A stretch of 64,000 nucleotides of DNA from Pseudomonas frederiksbergensis (GCF_001952935.1 NZ_CP018319.1:1725501-1789500), one strand, 5' to 3'; shown: positions 27,501-36,562, counted from the stretch's first letter. Translations and numbers: made by a program. Notes: generated by a model from the sequence alone, not told the origin.

Positions 27501-29885
27501 TGCCCCGGTGCGATCATCGCCTTCGAACACCTCCAGGGCTCGGGACTCCGGCCAGCGTGGCAGCTCGACCAGAGTCGCCGGCAGAAAACCGGACATCTCC
27601 TCCGGCACCTGATTCGCTAGGATTTGCTCGGGATAGCGTTCCGCGTCGGCATAGGTATTGAAGCGTTTGAGGGTGTCGCGCAGCAGCGCCGGCGGTGTTT
27701 CATGCTCGGCATGCAGCCGGCGCAACACGCCCTCTTCAACGCCGCTCACCTTCTGGATTTTGGCCAGGGTGGCGGCCGAGTAATCCTCCATAGAGTCGTC
27801 CAGTCGACGCATCAGGCGAGTCGTGTCCCAGGCCAGCGGTTGCTCGGTTTCAGCTTTCCAGGCACCAGCGCCGTTATGCTCCACCACCGGTTGATAAGCG
27901 TTGGACCGGGTCGGATGTTGCAGGCGATGCTCGCCCGTCGCCGGGTCCTGGCGCACCTGGTAGTGCTTTTGTTCCAGGCGCAGCCATTGCTGATCGCTGT
28001 GCTTATACAGCCCCAGGTCATCGGGTTTGGCCTCGGTTGGCAGCGTCACCGGGTGCTCGTACGGCGTCAGGTCCGGTTTCCACAGGCGGGTCTTGCCCGT
28101 GGGCAGTTCCACCGGTTTGAGGTTGTCGATCAGCGGACTGGGTTTGACCGGGATCCGCGCCGCCTGCGGGATGACGTGCCCGGCGCTCATCAGGGCCAGT
28201 TGCGCAAAGTTGATGATCACTCCGTTGATGTGTGCCGACGCCTCGTCGCGGTCGCCCTTGCTCCAGTCTTCGATGCCTTCCAGCAGCTCGGCGGCCATCT
28301 GCGCCACCATCAGCGCCAGCATGGCTTCGCCCAGCCCCGGCACCAGCATCGCGGCAAAGTTGAAGACGTTCCAGCCGATGTCCAGGTAGCTGCTCAGGCG
28401 CTTCCAGCGCGTGGTGGCGTCTTCATCGCCGGTGGGGACGGCAATCGCTCGCGCGTCGCTGAGCGCCTTGTCGCGCTTGAGCCGATACAGCTGCGGCCAC
28501 AGCTCGCCCGTCAACCGGTTGGTGATCGGCTCGGCATTCGGATTCTCCACCGCGGTTTCCCGCCACCACGGCCCCATGTCCAGCGGTTCGCGCTGCTGCC
28601 AGGTGATCCGGCTCAGACGCTCGCGGACCCGGGCAAAGAACCGGCCCTGGTCCTTGTGTGCCACGAAGCGGCTGAAGAACGCCTGATAGTCCGGCGCGCG
28701 CAGTTGGCTGATCAGCGTTTTCATGAAGTCCGCCAGCGAGGCGTACTCTTTCAGCGGGTGCAGCGGGTCGTCCGGCACATAGGCAATCACCGGGCCGCTC
28801 AAGCGGCTTTGCCGGTAGATGTCCTGCTGGCGCAGCATCTCTTCGCTGACCCCGGTCGGGCCATTGGCGAAAAAGGCCTGCAGCAATTTGAACTTGTCCA
28901 GGTCGCGACCCGGCGCCATCAGCGACAACACGCTCGACCAGTCGAGCCAGGAGGCCCGCGCGTCAGGCGCCAGGGCCTCCACCGCCGCCTGGATCTTGCC
29001 CGCATCGCCCTCGGCGCTGAACAACACCACACCGTGCAACTTGAAGCCCATCAGCGACAGCCGATGCAGGTGCAGCGGCCGATGGTGAAAACGGATATCG
29101 CTTGTATGCTCGCGGACCTGGCGCAGCACTCCGTAGGCGTTGGAACTGATGTCGCCTTTCAGCAGGGCGATCAGCGAGGCCAGTTCGAACGCCGCTTTTT
29201 CACTGGCGGCGCCATGCCGTTCCAGGGTTTGCCTTTTCTGCGCATCGGCCGGCAGCAGCCGGGCTTGCAGATGCGCTTGATACTGCCCGCCGAGGTCCAG
29301 CCGACGACACAGCGTGGCGATTTTACTCACCGTCATCGCCGGTATCAGCGACGGTTCCCCCCTGAAGTTGCTGCGATAGACCCCGGAGCCGGTCCGGAAA
29401 TAATCGGCGGCGGTTTCCGGTTCCTCGAAGTTATGCAGCGCCGCGTCCAGGAGGCTGGACTCGCGCAAATGGCTGGCGCCGCGATCGATACCGAAGATGA
29501 TCCGGTCCGGCACATACAGTTTAAGGGTCAGTTGGCTGGCGTCCTCCTGGCTATTGAAGTTCGAACTCATCGACAAGGACAGCAAGGGCTTGGCAAACGC
29601 CCTGATGTCCTGTTGCAGGTCTTGCAACGGTGCATCCACCAACCGCTGCAACAACCAGCGTTTGTCGATCAGTTCCTTGAGGTATTGCCGATCGACTGCG
29701 GACGCTTTCAGGTACCAGTCCGGTGTCGGCACCGTGGTGCTGGCGGGCACCGACACCCTGACCGGCGGGGTCGCTGTTATAGCGGGAGGAAGTGCCTGAA
29801 CGATACGTTCATAATGAACACCGTTGTTGTCCGCCGGTAATACTGACGAACTTGAAACATCGTTAACATCCTGTAACTCATCCAT
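24588..29885 (-). CDS. Large LRR protein with a NEL-type E3 ubiquitin ligase domain (putative effector/toxin)
   Basis: A 1765-residue protein with three parts. The N-terminal part (about 50-600) has the DUF6543/dermonecrotic-toxin-like look of large Pseudomonas toxins (WYLKASAVDRQYLKELI; a long hydrophobic stretch near 498-545). Leucine-rich repeats follow (about 1228-1365: LRALDLGRNELTTLP-like units). The C-terminal third (about 1440-1765) matches the novel E3 ligase (NEL) domain of IpaH/SspH proteins, with a CxD motif: Cys1506, Asp1508 (RTQCVDAATQLF). NEL ligases form a thioester on that Cys and transfer ubiquitin to host proteins. No signal peptide, and no secretion genes nearby. The start at 29885 is chosen since the 20 residues upstream look non-conserved. 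Confidence 0.85.
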   Translation of the reverse strand: MDELQDVNDVSSSSVLPADNNGVHYERIVQALPPAITATPPVRVSVPASTTVPTPDWYLKASAVDRQYLKELIDKRWLLQRLVDAPLQDLQQDIRAFAKPLLSLSMSSNFNSQEDASQLTLKLYVPDRIIFGIDRGASHLRESSLLDAALHNFEEPETAADYFRTGSGVYRSNFRGEPSLIPAMTVSKIATLCRRLDLGGQYQAHLQARLLPADAQKRQTLERHGAASEKAAFELASLIALLKGDISSNAYGVLRQVREHTSDIRFHHRPLHLHRLSLMGFKLHGVVLFSAEGDAGKIQAAVEALAPDARASWLDWSSVLSLMAPGRDLDKFKLLQAFFANGPTGVSEEMLRQQDIYRQSRLSGPVIAYVPDDPLHPLKEYASLADFMKTLISQLRAPDYQAFFSRFVAHKDQGRFFARVRERLSRITWQQREPLDMGPWWRETAVENPNAEPITNRLTGELWPQLYRLKRDKALSDARAIAVPTGDEDATTRWKRLSSYLDIGWNVFNFAAMLVPGLGEAMLALMVAQMAAELLEGIEDWSKGDRDEASAHINGVIINFAQLALMSAGHVIPQAARIPVKPSPLIDNLKPVELPTGKTRLWKPDLTPYEHPVTLPTEAKPDDLGLYKHSDQQWLRLEQKHYQVRQDPATGEHRLQHPTRSNAYQPVVEHNGAGAWKAETEQPLAWDTTRLMRRLDDSMEDYSAATLAKIQKVSGVEEGVLRRLHAEHETPPALLRDTLKRFNTYADAERYPEQILANQVPEEMSGFLPATLVELPRWPESRALEVFEGDDRTGASVKHGNAMATGPQSIKISRSEVVAGKLPERVIESLNPTELREMLGAQVANDTPSRIDALRSRLAMQARKQHKRLFDALYKSRNVSDSAQVRLLVDDSPQLPASVAQELLDSAEPTDLQHLTEKQRLPLRLRHQTRRAQERVRLNRAYEGLYLDELESNDTRRLELATLASLPGWSTQVRIEIRHLGFSGDLLASAGAADAPIRKVLVLDEDGRYQARGAEDQHLHGTDDLYASLLHALPDTERNALGYDIHEGTRLKEAVQRSPLSHEQFEPILLEQPIRKPVYDSQAMRLPGGMLGYLRELADGRGEQSSQARIRRLYPAFTEEETTALLELFNQQGIPVDMQLEELELEFERLNTTLKRWVNSPTRDFRLSPSGVGEWNARNQFARKIRQCWQRTGPKQFDSFGNVVGQKLDLSNFPLNLHFKKMPALEGNFDHVTYLKLYNAGITDAEQSFLKPFRKVRALDLGRNELTTLPRHIADMPHLNFLELSANRIVLRPADVEMLGRCTKLQTLGLAGNPLSLLPNIGRMPDLHTLLLYDTGATTWPPGLFDLPRPRHIHLDLQRNLLTHIPEVTPGSTDAELLARTLLSRQPPFMSPENLELLKDYIRSAGLDPDRPYPPRGVRDTLNWQQGITFDEWVEKQKLWDALEDEYNSTGFFDEIRRLTQSADFTAGGAYRTDLTAKMWRMIETMARDAELRTKFFTEASMRTQCVDAATQLFNVLGVEVLVEEALELGNASLIEAQLIELARGKTRLDEIERIARRHIIDREAAGERFRRVDAQGNVSGTIDEVEVHLAFMTDLAERLDLPWQARGMQFRQIAGVTSEMIENAYQRVLGLEEGELLRDSIAEQPFWRSYVQRSNRARFRAFDRKTVATTEFKVALDERASRTDLTLEEREKLKEETRVLAAELGKPESAFAPGQVVTDEAFAAELDLIKEERETLLKQLTQQAMDRAKLQRVEPPLFTVDTNS

Positions 29886-30095
29886 AGACTGACATTCCAA
29901 AACAACTTGATAAGCCCTCAGCTTAAATCCTGCGCAATAAAACAAAAGACTAAAAACCTGCTGAACTTTGCGGACAGTAGTTGAATAATCATTCGAATAT
30001 TAAAAAGATGGATATATATAAATACCACCACGCCTTGCCGATACATCAACTAACAGAGTATCAATCTCGAGAAGGCCAGATCTTTTGATGTTGAA

Positions 30096-30401
30096 CTACT
30101 CGATCACCAACCGGGCCAACCGCTGCTTGAGCATGCGGTTCTCGGCCCGCAGTTGCTGGACCTCTTCCAGCAGGTCCAGCGCCAGGGCGACGCCTTCCCA
30201 TTCCAGCTCAAGGTCGCGCCGCAGCTTGGCGGCACGTTTGGCCAGCACCAACTCATAATCGGTGAAACGCCAATCCTTGGGCTGCTTGCCCTGAGGTTCG
30301 AGGATGCCGTGCTCGACGATTTCGATCACGTAGACGTCCGGGAGGTCGGTCGCCTCGCAGAATTCTGCCAGGTCCAGTTGAACGATCAGGGGGTTGCTCA
30401 T
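30096..30401 (-). CDS. cbpM: Chaperone modulator CbpM
   Basis: A 101-residue protein. The N-terminal half is a MerR-like fold (LDLAEFCEATDLPDVYVIEIVEHGILEP) and the C-terminal half is helical with a leucine-rich coil (VQQLRAENRMLKQRLARL). CbpM binds the J domain of CbpA and blocks its co-chaperone and DNA-binding activity. The gene follows cbpA by 23 bases, the standard cbpAM pair. Confidence 0.9.
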   Translation of the reverse strand: MSNPLIVQLDLAEFCEATDLPDVYVIEIVEHGILEPQGKQPKDWRFTDYELVLAKRAAKLRRDLELEWEGVALALDLLEEVQQLRAENRMLKQRLARLVIE

Positions 30402-30424
30402 GATGGGCTACTCCGTCTCTTGGA

Positions 30425-31372
30425 TCAGAAGTTTTCTCTGGGGTTGAAAGCCGCTTTTTTCGCCAGTTCCTGCCACAGCGCCTTGACCTCGTCGTCCGAG
30501 GTTTTAGGCATGACTGCCTTGAGCTGCACAAACAGATAACCGCGATGACCGGCCTTGTTCAGCAAACCGTGGCCCTTGGCGCGCATGCGCTGGCCGTTCT
30601 GGCTGCCGGCCGGGATCTTGAGATTGATCTTGCCTGTCAGTGTAGGCACTGCCACCTCAGTCCCTAATGCCAACTCCCACGGAGCCAGCGGCAAGGTAAT
30701 GATCAGGTTCTCGCCTTCGACGTCGAACTTGGGGTGCGGCGCAAAGCGAATGATCAGGAACAAGTCGCCATTGGCCCCGCCACCAATGCCCGGGGCACCC
30801 TGGCCCTTGAGGCGGATGCGCTCGCCGTCGGCCACGCCGGCCGGGATCTTCACGTTCAGGCTTTTGCTGGTGTTGCTGACGTGCTGGCCGGCAGCGTTGT
30901 ACTGCGGCACCTGGAAAGTAACCTTCTTCGATTCGCTCGAAAGGGTTTCTTCCAGAAAAATCCCGAGTTCCATTTCCACGTCTTGCCCTCGACGCCCGGC
31001 GCTACGGCCCGACTGTCCACCACCAAAGCCAGGGCCACGGTTGCCGAAGATCGAACTGAAGAAGTCCGAAAAATCGCCCGTGTCCTGACCACCACCGAAA
31101 CCACCTGCGCCACGCCCCTGCCAACCCGGCGGGCCCTGGAACGGTTGGCCGTGCTGGCCGTATTTGCGCAAGTCGTCGTATTCGGCGCGCTTGTCGGCGC
31201 TTTTCAGCGCTTCATAGGCTTCCGAGGCGTCCTTGAATTTGGACTCGGCGTCCTTTTCCTTGCTGACATCCGGGTGATATTTACGCGCCAGCTTGCGATA
31301 GGCGGCCTTGATCGTCTTATCGTCCGCGGTCGGTTCCACACCGAGAATCTTGTAATAGTCTTTGAAGTCCAT
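30425..31372 (-). CDS. cbpA: Curved-DNA-binding J-domain co-chaperone CbpA
   Basis: A 315-residue class II DnaJ protein. J domain 1-70 with the essential HPD at 33-35; Gly/Phe-rich linker about 75-115; then two C-terminal substrate domains ([13 protein letters not shown] [14 protein letters not shown] and [19 protein letters not shown]). It has no zinc-finger cysteines, which separates CbpA from DnaJ. It stimulates DnaK and binds curved DNA in stationary phase. A divergent Hsp70-like gene lies about 290 bases away. Confidence 0.93.
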   Translation of the reverse strand: MDFKDYYKILGVEPTADDKTIKAAYRKLARKYHPDVSKEKDAESKFKDASEAYEALKSADKRAEYDDLRKYGQHGQPFQGPPGWQGRGAGGFGGGQDTGDFSDFFSSIFGNRGPGFGGGQSGRSAGRRGQDVEMELGIFLEETLSSESKKVTFQVPQYNAAGQHVSNTSKSLNVKIPAGVADGERIRLKGQGAPGIGGGANGDLFLIIRFAPHPKFDVEGENLIITLPLAPWELALGTEVAVPTLTGKINLKIPAGSQNGQRMRAKGHGLLNKAGHRGYLFVQLKAVMPKTSDDEVKALWQELAKKAAFNPRENF

Positions 31373-31661
31373 CTAAGGATCACCATCCGTTATCGATATC
31401 GCGCCACTACCGGCAGCATGCGCTCTTTGGCAGCCGCCAGGTTGATCGATCTCAAGGTGGCAGCGCATCAGAAGTTTTTCGGCAGCAGTGGGCGGTTCTT
31501 GCGACCGTCCGAGGGCTGCCAGGGCCAATGCAGACAAGTTTGGGGCATCTGGCCGTCTTATCAAGGCGCTAATCGCTGAGATTTAGCGGATAGTCGGCCT
31601 TCGAATCTGCGCCGCACTGACATACACTGCGCGGCCGTTTTTTAACCGGAACTCGATAGAC
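31373..31661. other. Divergent intergenic region cbpA / Hsp70-like gene
   Basis: A 289-base region that must carry promoters for both genes. I see no REP element, terminator hairpin or clear heat-shock (sigma-32) promoter in it. Confidence 0.5.
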
Positions 31662-32936
31662 ATGAAAAACGCATCTCCAGCCCGTGCCTGTGGTATCGAC
31701 TTCGGCACGTCCAACTCCACCGTCGGCTGGCTGCGCCCCGGCATGGAAACGCTGATCGCGCTGGAGGACGACAAGATCACCCTGCCTTCGGTGGTCTTCT
31801 TCAACATGGAAGAACGCCGCCCGGTGTACGGCCGCCTCGCGCTGCACGAGTACCTGGAAGGTTATGAAGGCCGGCTGATGCGCTCGCTCAAGAGCCTGCT
31901 GGGCTCCAAGCTGATCAAACACGACACCAGCGTCCTCGGCACGGCAATGCCGTTCAAGGATTTGCTTGGGCTGTTTATCGGCCAACTGAAGAAACGCGCC
32001 GAAACCGCCGCCGGTCGCGAGTTCGATGAAGTGGTGCTCGGTCGTCCGGTGTTTTTCGTCGATGACGATGAATTGGCCGACCAGGAAGCCGAAAACACCT
32101 TGGTGGACGTGGCCCGCGCCATCGGCTTCAAGGATGTTTCGTTCCAGTACGAACCGATTGCGGCGGCCTTCGACTATGAGTCGACCATCGAAAAAGAAGA
32201 GCTGGTGCTGATCGTCGACATCGGCGGTGGTACCTCGGACTTCTCGCTGGTGCGCCTGTCCCCTGAACGCCGTACCCACGACAACCGCCACGATGACATC
32301 CTCGCTACCGGCGGCGTGCACATCGGCGGGACCGATTTCGACAAGCAGCTGAGCCTGCAAGGCCTGATGCCGCTGTTCGGCTATGGCAGCCGGATGAAGA
32401 GCGGCGCCTACATGCCGACCAGCCACCACATGAACCTGGCGACCTGGCACACCATCAACTCGGTGTACTCGCAAAAGTCGACCCTGGCGCTGGGCAGCAT
32501 GCGCTACGACATCGAAGACACCGGCGGCATCGATCGCCTGTTCAAGCTGATCGACCAGCGCGCCGGCCATTGGCTGGCGATGGAAGTGGAAGAAACCAAG
32601 ATTCAGCTGACCCACGCCGACAGCCGCCATGTGCCGCTGGACCGCATCGAACCGGGGTTGAGCGTGGAACTGAGCCGGGCACTGTTCGAATCGGCCATCG
32701 ACAACCTGCTCGAGCGCGTGCGTAACAGCGTGACCCAGCTGTTGAACGACGCCAACGTACGAGTCGATCAGGTCGATACGGTGTTCTTCACCGGCGGCTC
32801 GAGCGGTATTCCGGCACTGCGCAACAGCGTCTCGGCGATGTTGCCGAACGCACGGCATGTGGAAGGGAACATCTTCGGCAGCATCGGCAGTGGCTTGGCG
32901 ATTGAAGCGATGAAGCGCTACGGCACGATGGACTGA
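31662..32936 (+). CDS. yegD: Hsp70-like ATPase of the YegD type
   Basis: A 424-residue protein with an actin/Hsp70 ATPase fold: phosphate-1 motif CGIDFGTSNSTVGW at 10-23, phosphate-2 LVLIVDIGGGTSDFSLVRL near 182, and adenosine motif VFFTGGSSGIPALRN near 375. It is too short for DnaK and lacks its substrate and lid domains, as does YegD of E. coli. The role is unknown; some Hsp70-like relation to the nearby CbpA is plausible but not shown. Confidence 0.88.
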   Translation: MKNASPARACGIDFGTSNSTVGWLRPGMETLIALEDDKITLPSVVFFNMEERRPVYGRLALHEYLEGYEGRLMRSLKSLLGSKLIKHDTSVLGTAMPFKDLLGLFIGQLKKRAETAAGREFDEVVLGRPVFFVDDDELADQEAENTLVDVARAIGFKDVSFQYEPIAAAFDYESTIEKEELVLIVDIGGGTSDFSLVRLSPERRTHDNRHDDILATGGVHIGGTDFDKQLSLQGLMPLFGYGSRMKSGAYMPTSHHMNLATWHTINSVYSQKSTLALGSMRYDIEDTGGIDRLFKLIDQRAGHWLAMEVEETKIQLTHADSRHVPLDRIEPGLSVELSRALFESAIDNLLERVRNSVTQLLNDANVRVDQVDTVFFTGGSSGIPALRNSVSAMLPNARHVEGNIFGSIGSGLAIEAMKRYGTMD

Positions 32937-32954
32937 CCCAGGACCGAGTCGCGC

Positions 32955-33032
32955 CCTTCGCGAGCAAGCCCGCTCCCACATTGGATCTGAGTCGCCTCGG
33001 TCAATTGTGGGAGCGGGCTTGCTCGCGAAGGG
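32955..33032. repeat. REP pair (GTGGGAGC type)
   Basis: Inverted REP copies lie between the convergent Hsp70-like gene and the AI-2E transporter gene. Confidence 0.88.
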
Positions 33033-33059
33033 GCCCTACCAGGCGCTGCATCTGTTGGA

Positions 33060-34073
33060 TCAAACCATCCCCACCTGCTTCAACTCACTCTTCAGGTACG
33101 CGTAGTAAATCGGCCCTGCCACCACCCCCGGCAGGCCGAACGCGGCCTCGAACACCAGCATCGCCAGCAGCAACTCCCACGACTTGGCACTGATCTGCCC
33201 GCCAACGATGCGCGCGTTGAGAAAGTATTCGAGCTTGTGGATAACAATCAGGTACCCCAACGCCGCCACGGCCACCCAGATCGACAGCGACAGACCGACG
33301 ATGGTGATCAGGGTGTTCGACATCAGGTTGCCGATCACCGGCAGCAGGCCGAGCAGGAACGTCAGCACGATCAGGGTTTTGGTCAGTGGCAGCTTGATCC
33401 CGAACATCGGCAGGACCACCGCCAGGAAAATCCCGGTGAAGAAGGTGTTGAGCAGGGAAATCTTGATTTGGGCGAACACGATGTTGCGAAACGCCTGGAC
33501 CAGCAGGTGCAAGCGGTCGAACAGCGCGGCGGCCAATGGTTTGCGTTTGGTCACGTCCGGCACGCGCTGCAAGGCAATGATCGCCCCCAGCACCATGCCG
33601 ATCAGCAGCGTCACAAACATGTGCGCCGCGTCCTTGCCCACCAATTGCAAGTCGCTTAGATGCTTGCTGATCCACTCGCCGATCGCCACGCGGAACTCGG
33701 CGGCGCTGGCGGGCAGATAGGCGTCGATGAACGGCGGCAGTTGCCCGCGTGCCCGATCAACCACACCCATGAATTTGTCGAGAGAAGCGCCGGGGTTTTC
33801 CGCTTCATGCAGCAGAAAGCTGAAGGCACCGGCAAAGATCAGCGTCAACACACTGACCACTAGCGTCCCCAACAGCGCCACCGCCAGCCAGCGCGCACGC
33901 CGACCTTCGATCAGCCGCTGCAATTGCGGGGTGAGCATGTTGACCAGTTCGAACACCAACAGGCCGGCCAGCAAACTCGGCAGTAATCGCAGCGGGATCA
34001 CCAGCAACAAACCGCCGAAAATGATGACCCAACTGATGAGTTGCAAGACTTGGCGTTGAGAAAACGTTGGCAT
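33060..34073 (-). CDS. AI-2E family transporter (PerM/TqsA type)
   Basis: A 337-residue membrane protein with about seven to eight helices and the long soluble stretch (about 70-145) typical of the family. The C-terminal VVAGPIYYAYLKSEL is kept in the family. Members export small molecules such as AI-2, or act as Na+/H+ antiporters; the substrate cannot be told here. It is a single gene flanked by REP elements on both sides. Confidence 0.85.
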   Translation of the reverse strand: MPTFSQRQVLQLISWVIIFGGLLLVIPLRLLPSLLAGLLVFELVNMLTPQLQRLIEGRRARWLAVALLGTLVVSVLTLIFAGAFSFLLHEAENPGASLDKFMGVVDRARGQLPPFIDAYLPASAAEFRVAIGEWISKHLSDLQLVGKDAAHMFVTLLIGMVLGAIIALQRVPDVTKRKPLAAALFDRLHLLVQAFRNIVFAQIKISLLNTFFTGIFLAVVLPMFGIKLPLTKTLIVLTFLLGLLPVIGNLMSNTLITIVGLSLSIWVAVAALGYLIVIHKLEYFLNARIVGGQISAKSWELLLAMLVFEAAFGLPGVVAGPIYYAYLKSELKQVGMV

Positions 34074-34198
34074 ACAGCCTCAAAACGAACGGCGTAAAAG
34101 GATTGGCAGTCTGCCAGCGTTCCGGTGCAAGCACTAGGGATTGTGTAGGTCGACCTTAGTGGGGGCGGGGGCGGCTTTTTGCAGTGCCCTTGCCGGCC

Positions 34199-34277
34199 CC
34201 TTCGCGAGCAAGCCCGCTCCCACATTTGTCCTGCGAACACAGATCCATTGTGGGAGCGGGCTTGCTCGCGAAGAGGC
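34199..34277. repeat. REP pair (GTGGGAGC type)
   Basis: Inverted REP copies between the PsiF-like gene and the AI-2E transporter gene, about 30 bases apart. Confidence 0.88.
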
Positions 34278-34309
34278 CCTCACAGCCGCCACATATCCCG
34301 ACCCAATGT

Positions 34310-34615
34310 TTATTTCTTCTTCAGGCAATCACTCATGAAGGCCTTGCGCTCATCACCCTTTAGAGCTTTGGTCGCCGCATCGGCATTACAGGTTTTCATC
34401 TTCTCTTGCTGAGGGGTAAGGGTTTTTGCGTCATTGGCGGCCGGCGCCGCCTTGAGGCAATTGCTCATGAAAGCTTTGCGTTCGTCTCCCTTGAGGCTTT
34501 TCGCGGTAGCGTCAGCATTGCAGGTGGTCATCTTGTTCTGTTGCTCGGTGGCGGCAAAGCCCTGGGCGCAGAACAGCAGACCGATCATCAACAAAGGGAC
34601 ACGCAACATCTTCAT
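34310..34615 (-). CDS. PsiF-like periplasmic protein with two repeats
   Basis: A 101-residue protein: signal peptide 1-21 (cut after GFA), then two nearly identical 31-residue PsiF units, each with MxTCNADAxxKxLKGDERKAFMSxCLK, so each holds one cysteine pair. E. coli PsiF is induced by phosphate starvation and its function is unknown. The two units are joined by a short Ala/Asn linker. The unit identity at DNA level suggests an internal duplication. Start ATG 34615 follows AAGGAG. Confidence 0.85.
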   Translation of the reverse strand: MKMLRVPLLMIGLLFCAQGFAATEQQNKMTTCNADATAKSLKGDERKAFMSNCLKAAPAANDAKTLTPQQEKMKTCNADAATKALKGDERKAFMSDCLKKK

Positions 34616-34679
34616 GGAGTTTTCTCCTTGTTGCCGCGCCGACGAGCACGGCCTCGCTCAGGAGTGTAGACAACACCTG

Positions 34680-35486
34680 TTACACCTTCCTGGCCTCAAG
34701 GTGACTGCGTCGATACTGTTCCGGCGTGCACTGCGCCTGGCGTTGAAACATCGCGATAAACGCAGAGCCAGTGCTGTAGCCCATGTCGAAGGCGATCTCC
34801 TGGACGCTGCGATGACTGTCCAGCGCTTCGATCGCCGCCAGAAACCGCAGCCGCTGCCGCCACTCGCCAAAACTCATGCCCAACTCACCCACGAACCGCC
34901 GCGCCAGGGTGCGTTCGCTGACATGGATCTGCGCGGCCCACTCCGCCAAAGGTCGGTTATCACCGGGCTCGGCCTGCAAGGCTTCGAGTATCCCGAACAA
35001 GCCAGGGCTGCTGGCGTAAGGCAAATAACACTCCTGCACCGGCGCCTGCTGCAGTTGGTCCACCAACACTTGGGCCAGACGTTGGTCCGCGTCGTGCTGA
35101 GGAATCTTCACATCGCGGCTGGCGAAGTCTTTGAGGATCGCTTTAAGAATGTCGCTGATGGCCAGGGTGCAGGCCTGTTGCGGCAGGTCCTGGCACATCG
35201 GCGGAGCCAGGCAGACCGCGCGATAGTTGATCGGCTGATGGCTATAGAAGCTGTGTTCGGTCTGCGGCGGCACCCACACCGCGTATTGCGGCGGTGACAT
35301 AAAGCGGCTGCCAGCGATTTCCATGTGTAATACGCCGTGGGCCGAATACTCCAGCGTGCCCCATGGATGACGGTGCGCTGAGGCATAACGATGCGCATCA
35401 AAGTCGGCATAACGGAAGTACACCGGGGCAGGCAGTTCGCTGAAGTCGAGCAGATCGATGTGTTTACTGGTCATGCTGTCCGTCAT
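34680..35486 (-). CDS. AraC-family transcriptional regulator
   Basis: A 268-residue regulator. The N-terminal half is a cupin-like sensing domain (HRHPWGTLEYSAHGVLHMEI, SPPQYAVWVPPQTEHSF). The C-terminal 100 residues have two helix-turn-helix motifs (SERTLARRFVGELGMSFGEW and VQEIAFDMGYSTGSAFIAMFQ). It is divergent from the EamA transporter gene and likely controls it, which is inference from the arrangement. The start is unclear: 35486, 35474 and 35543 are in-frame choices. Confidence 0.85.
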   Translation of the reverse strand: MTDSMTSKHIDLLDFSELPAPVYFRYADFDAHRYASAHRHPWGTLEYSAHGVLHMEIAGSRFMSPPQYAVWVPPQTEHSFYSHQPINYRAVCLAPPMCQDLPQQACTLAISDILKAILKDFASRDVKIPQHDADQRLAQVLVDQLQQAPVQECYLPYASSPGLFGILEALQAEPGDNRPLAEWAAQIHVSERTLARRFVGELGMSFGEWRQRLRFLAAIEALDSHRSVQEIAFDMGYSTGSAFIAMFQRQAQCTPEQYRRSHLEARKV

Positions 35487-35570
35487 CGGGGGCAGGTTGT
35501 CTGGATCGAAGTATAGGCTTGTATCCAGACAGGCGATAATCACCCCTCATTAACGTTCTGGTTTTCTCTG

Positions 35571-36446
35571 ATGCAATACGCTTATCCCCTGCTGGCCATT
35601 TTCATTTGGGCCGGCAACACCGTGATCACCAAGATGTCGGCCGGGGCGATTTTCCCCGCCGAGATCGGCTTTTACCGCTGGCTGCTTGCCGGACTGCTGT
35701 TCACTCCCTTCATGCTCAAACCGGTGATCGCCCATTGGCCAGCGATCCGCCCGAACCTGGGCAAGATCTTTGTCCTCGGCGTGCTCGGCATGGCGGTTTA
35801 CCAAAGCCTGGCGTACTTCGCGGCGAGCCTGACCTCGGCCACCAACATGGGCATCATCCTGTCGCTGATGCCACTGATGTCGCTGGCCATGGCGATCATC
35901 AGCCTCGGCCAGCGCCTGACCATTGGCGCACTGGTCGGCGCGCTGCTGTCGCTCGCAGGGGTTTTGGTGGTCGTCTCGTCCGGCAGCCTTGGTGCGCTGC
36001 TCGAACACGGGGTGAACCTGGGTGATGCGATGATGCTGATCGCCACCCTGGCCTACGCGATCTACAGCACGCTGCTGAAAAAGTGGCAGCTGCGTTTGCC
36101 GCCGCTGGTGTTGCTGTACTTGCAGGTATGGGTGGCGGTGGTGGTGTTGTTTCCGCTGTTTGTCGCCTCGCCTAAGATTGGCCCGACCTTGCAGAATATT
36201 CCGCTGGTGCTTTACGCCTGCCTGCTGGCCTCGATGGTTGCGCCATTGGCGTGGATGCAGGCCGTGATCCGCCTGGGGCCGAGCCGGACCACGCTGTTTT
36301 TCAATCTGCTGCCGTTGATTACTGCGCTGATTGCGGCGGTGGTGCTGCATGAGCAGTTGGCGATGTATCACCTGGTGGGCGGGATGTTGACGTTGGGCGG
36401 GGTGATTCTTTCGGAGCGTTGGACCACGGTTCTTGGCCGCGCCTAA
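35571..36446 (+). CDS. EamA/DMT family membrane transporter
   Basis: A 291-residue protein with ten predicted helices in two EamA halves (about 5-135 and 145-285). The N-terminal FIWAGNTVITKMSAG and the second-half LAYAIYSTLLKKW are typical of drug/metabolite exporters (RhtA/YdcZ-like). The substrate is unknown. It is divergent from an AraC-family gene about 85 bases away. Confidence 0.88.
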   Translation: MQYAYPLLAIFIWAGNTVITKMSAGAIFPAEIGFYRWLLAGLLFTPFMLKPVIAHWPAIRPNLGKIFVLGVLGMAVYQSLAYFAASLTSATNMGIILSLMPLMSLAMAIISLGQRLTIGALVGALLSLAGVLVVVSSGSLGALLEHGVNLGDAMMLIATLAYAIYSTLLKKWQLRLPPLVLLYLQVWVAVVVLFPLFVASPKIGPTLQNIPLVLYACLLASMVAPLAWMQAVIRLGPSRTTLFFNLLPLITALIAAVVLHEQLAMYHLVGGMLTLGGVILSERWTTVLGRA

Positions 36447-36451
36447 TCCTT

Positions 36452-36559
36452 TGTGGCGAGGGAGCTTGCTCCCGCTCGAGCGCGAAGCGGTCGCAATTCG
36501 GGGCCGCTTCGCAGCCCAACGGGACGGTGCGGCGATCCGACAAGCTCCCTCACCACAAG
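36452..36559. repeat. Palindromic repeat, GTGGCGAGGGAGCTTGC type
   Basis: TGTGGCGAGGGAGCTTGCTC at the left pairs imperfectly with GACAAGCTCCCTCACCACA at the right. Inside are CGAAGCGGTCGCAATTCGG and GCCGCTTCGC. A second copy lies at 59541-59634. It sits between two convergent genes. Confidence 0.8.
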
Positions 36560-36562
36560 AGG

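Noticed and set aside
27624..29840. A 738-codon open frame on the plus strand opposite the NEL giant gene
   Set aside because: It is the complement of a real long gene with strong codon bias; its translation is Arg/His/Gln-rich with no family match, as expected of a shadow frame.
24588..29885. The giant gene as a prophage or transposon cargo
   Set aside because: No integrase, transposase, tRNA target or terminal repeat was seen at either side; base composition does not look unlike the surroundings.
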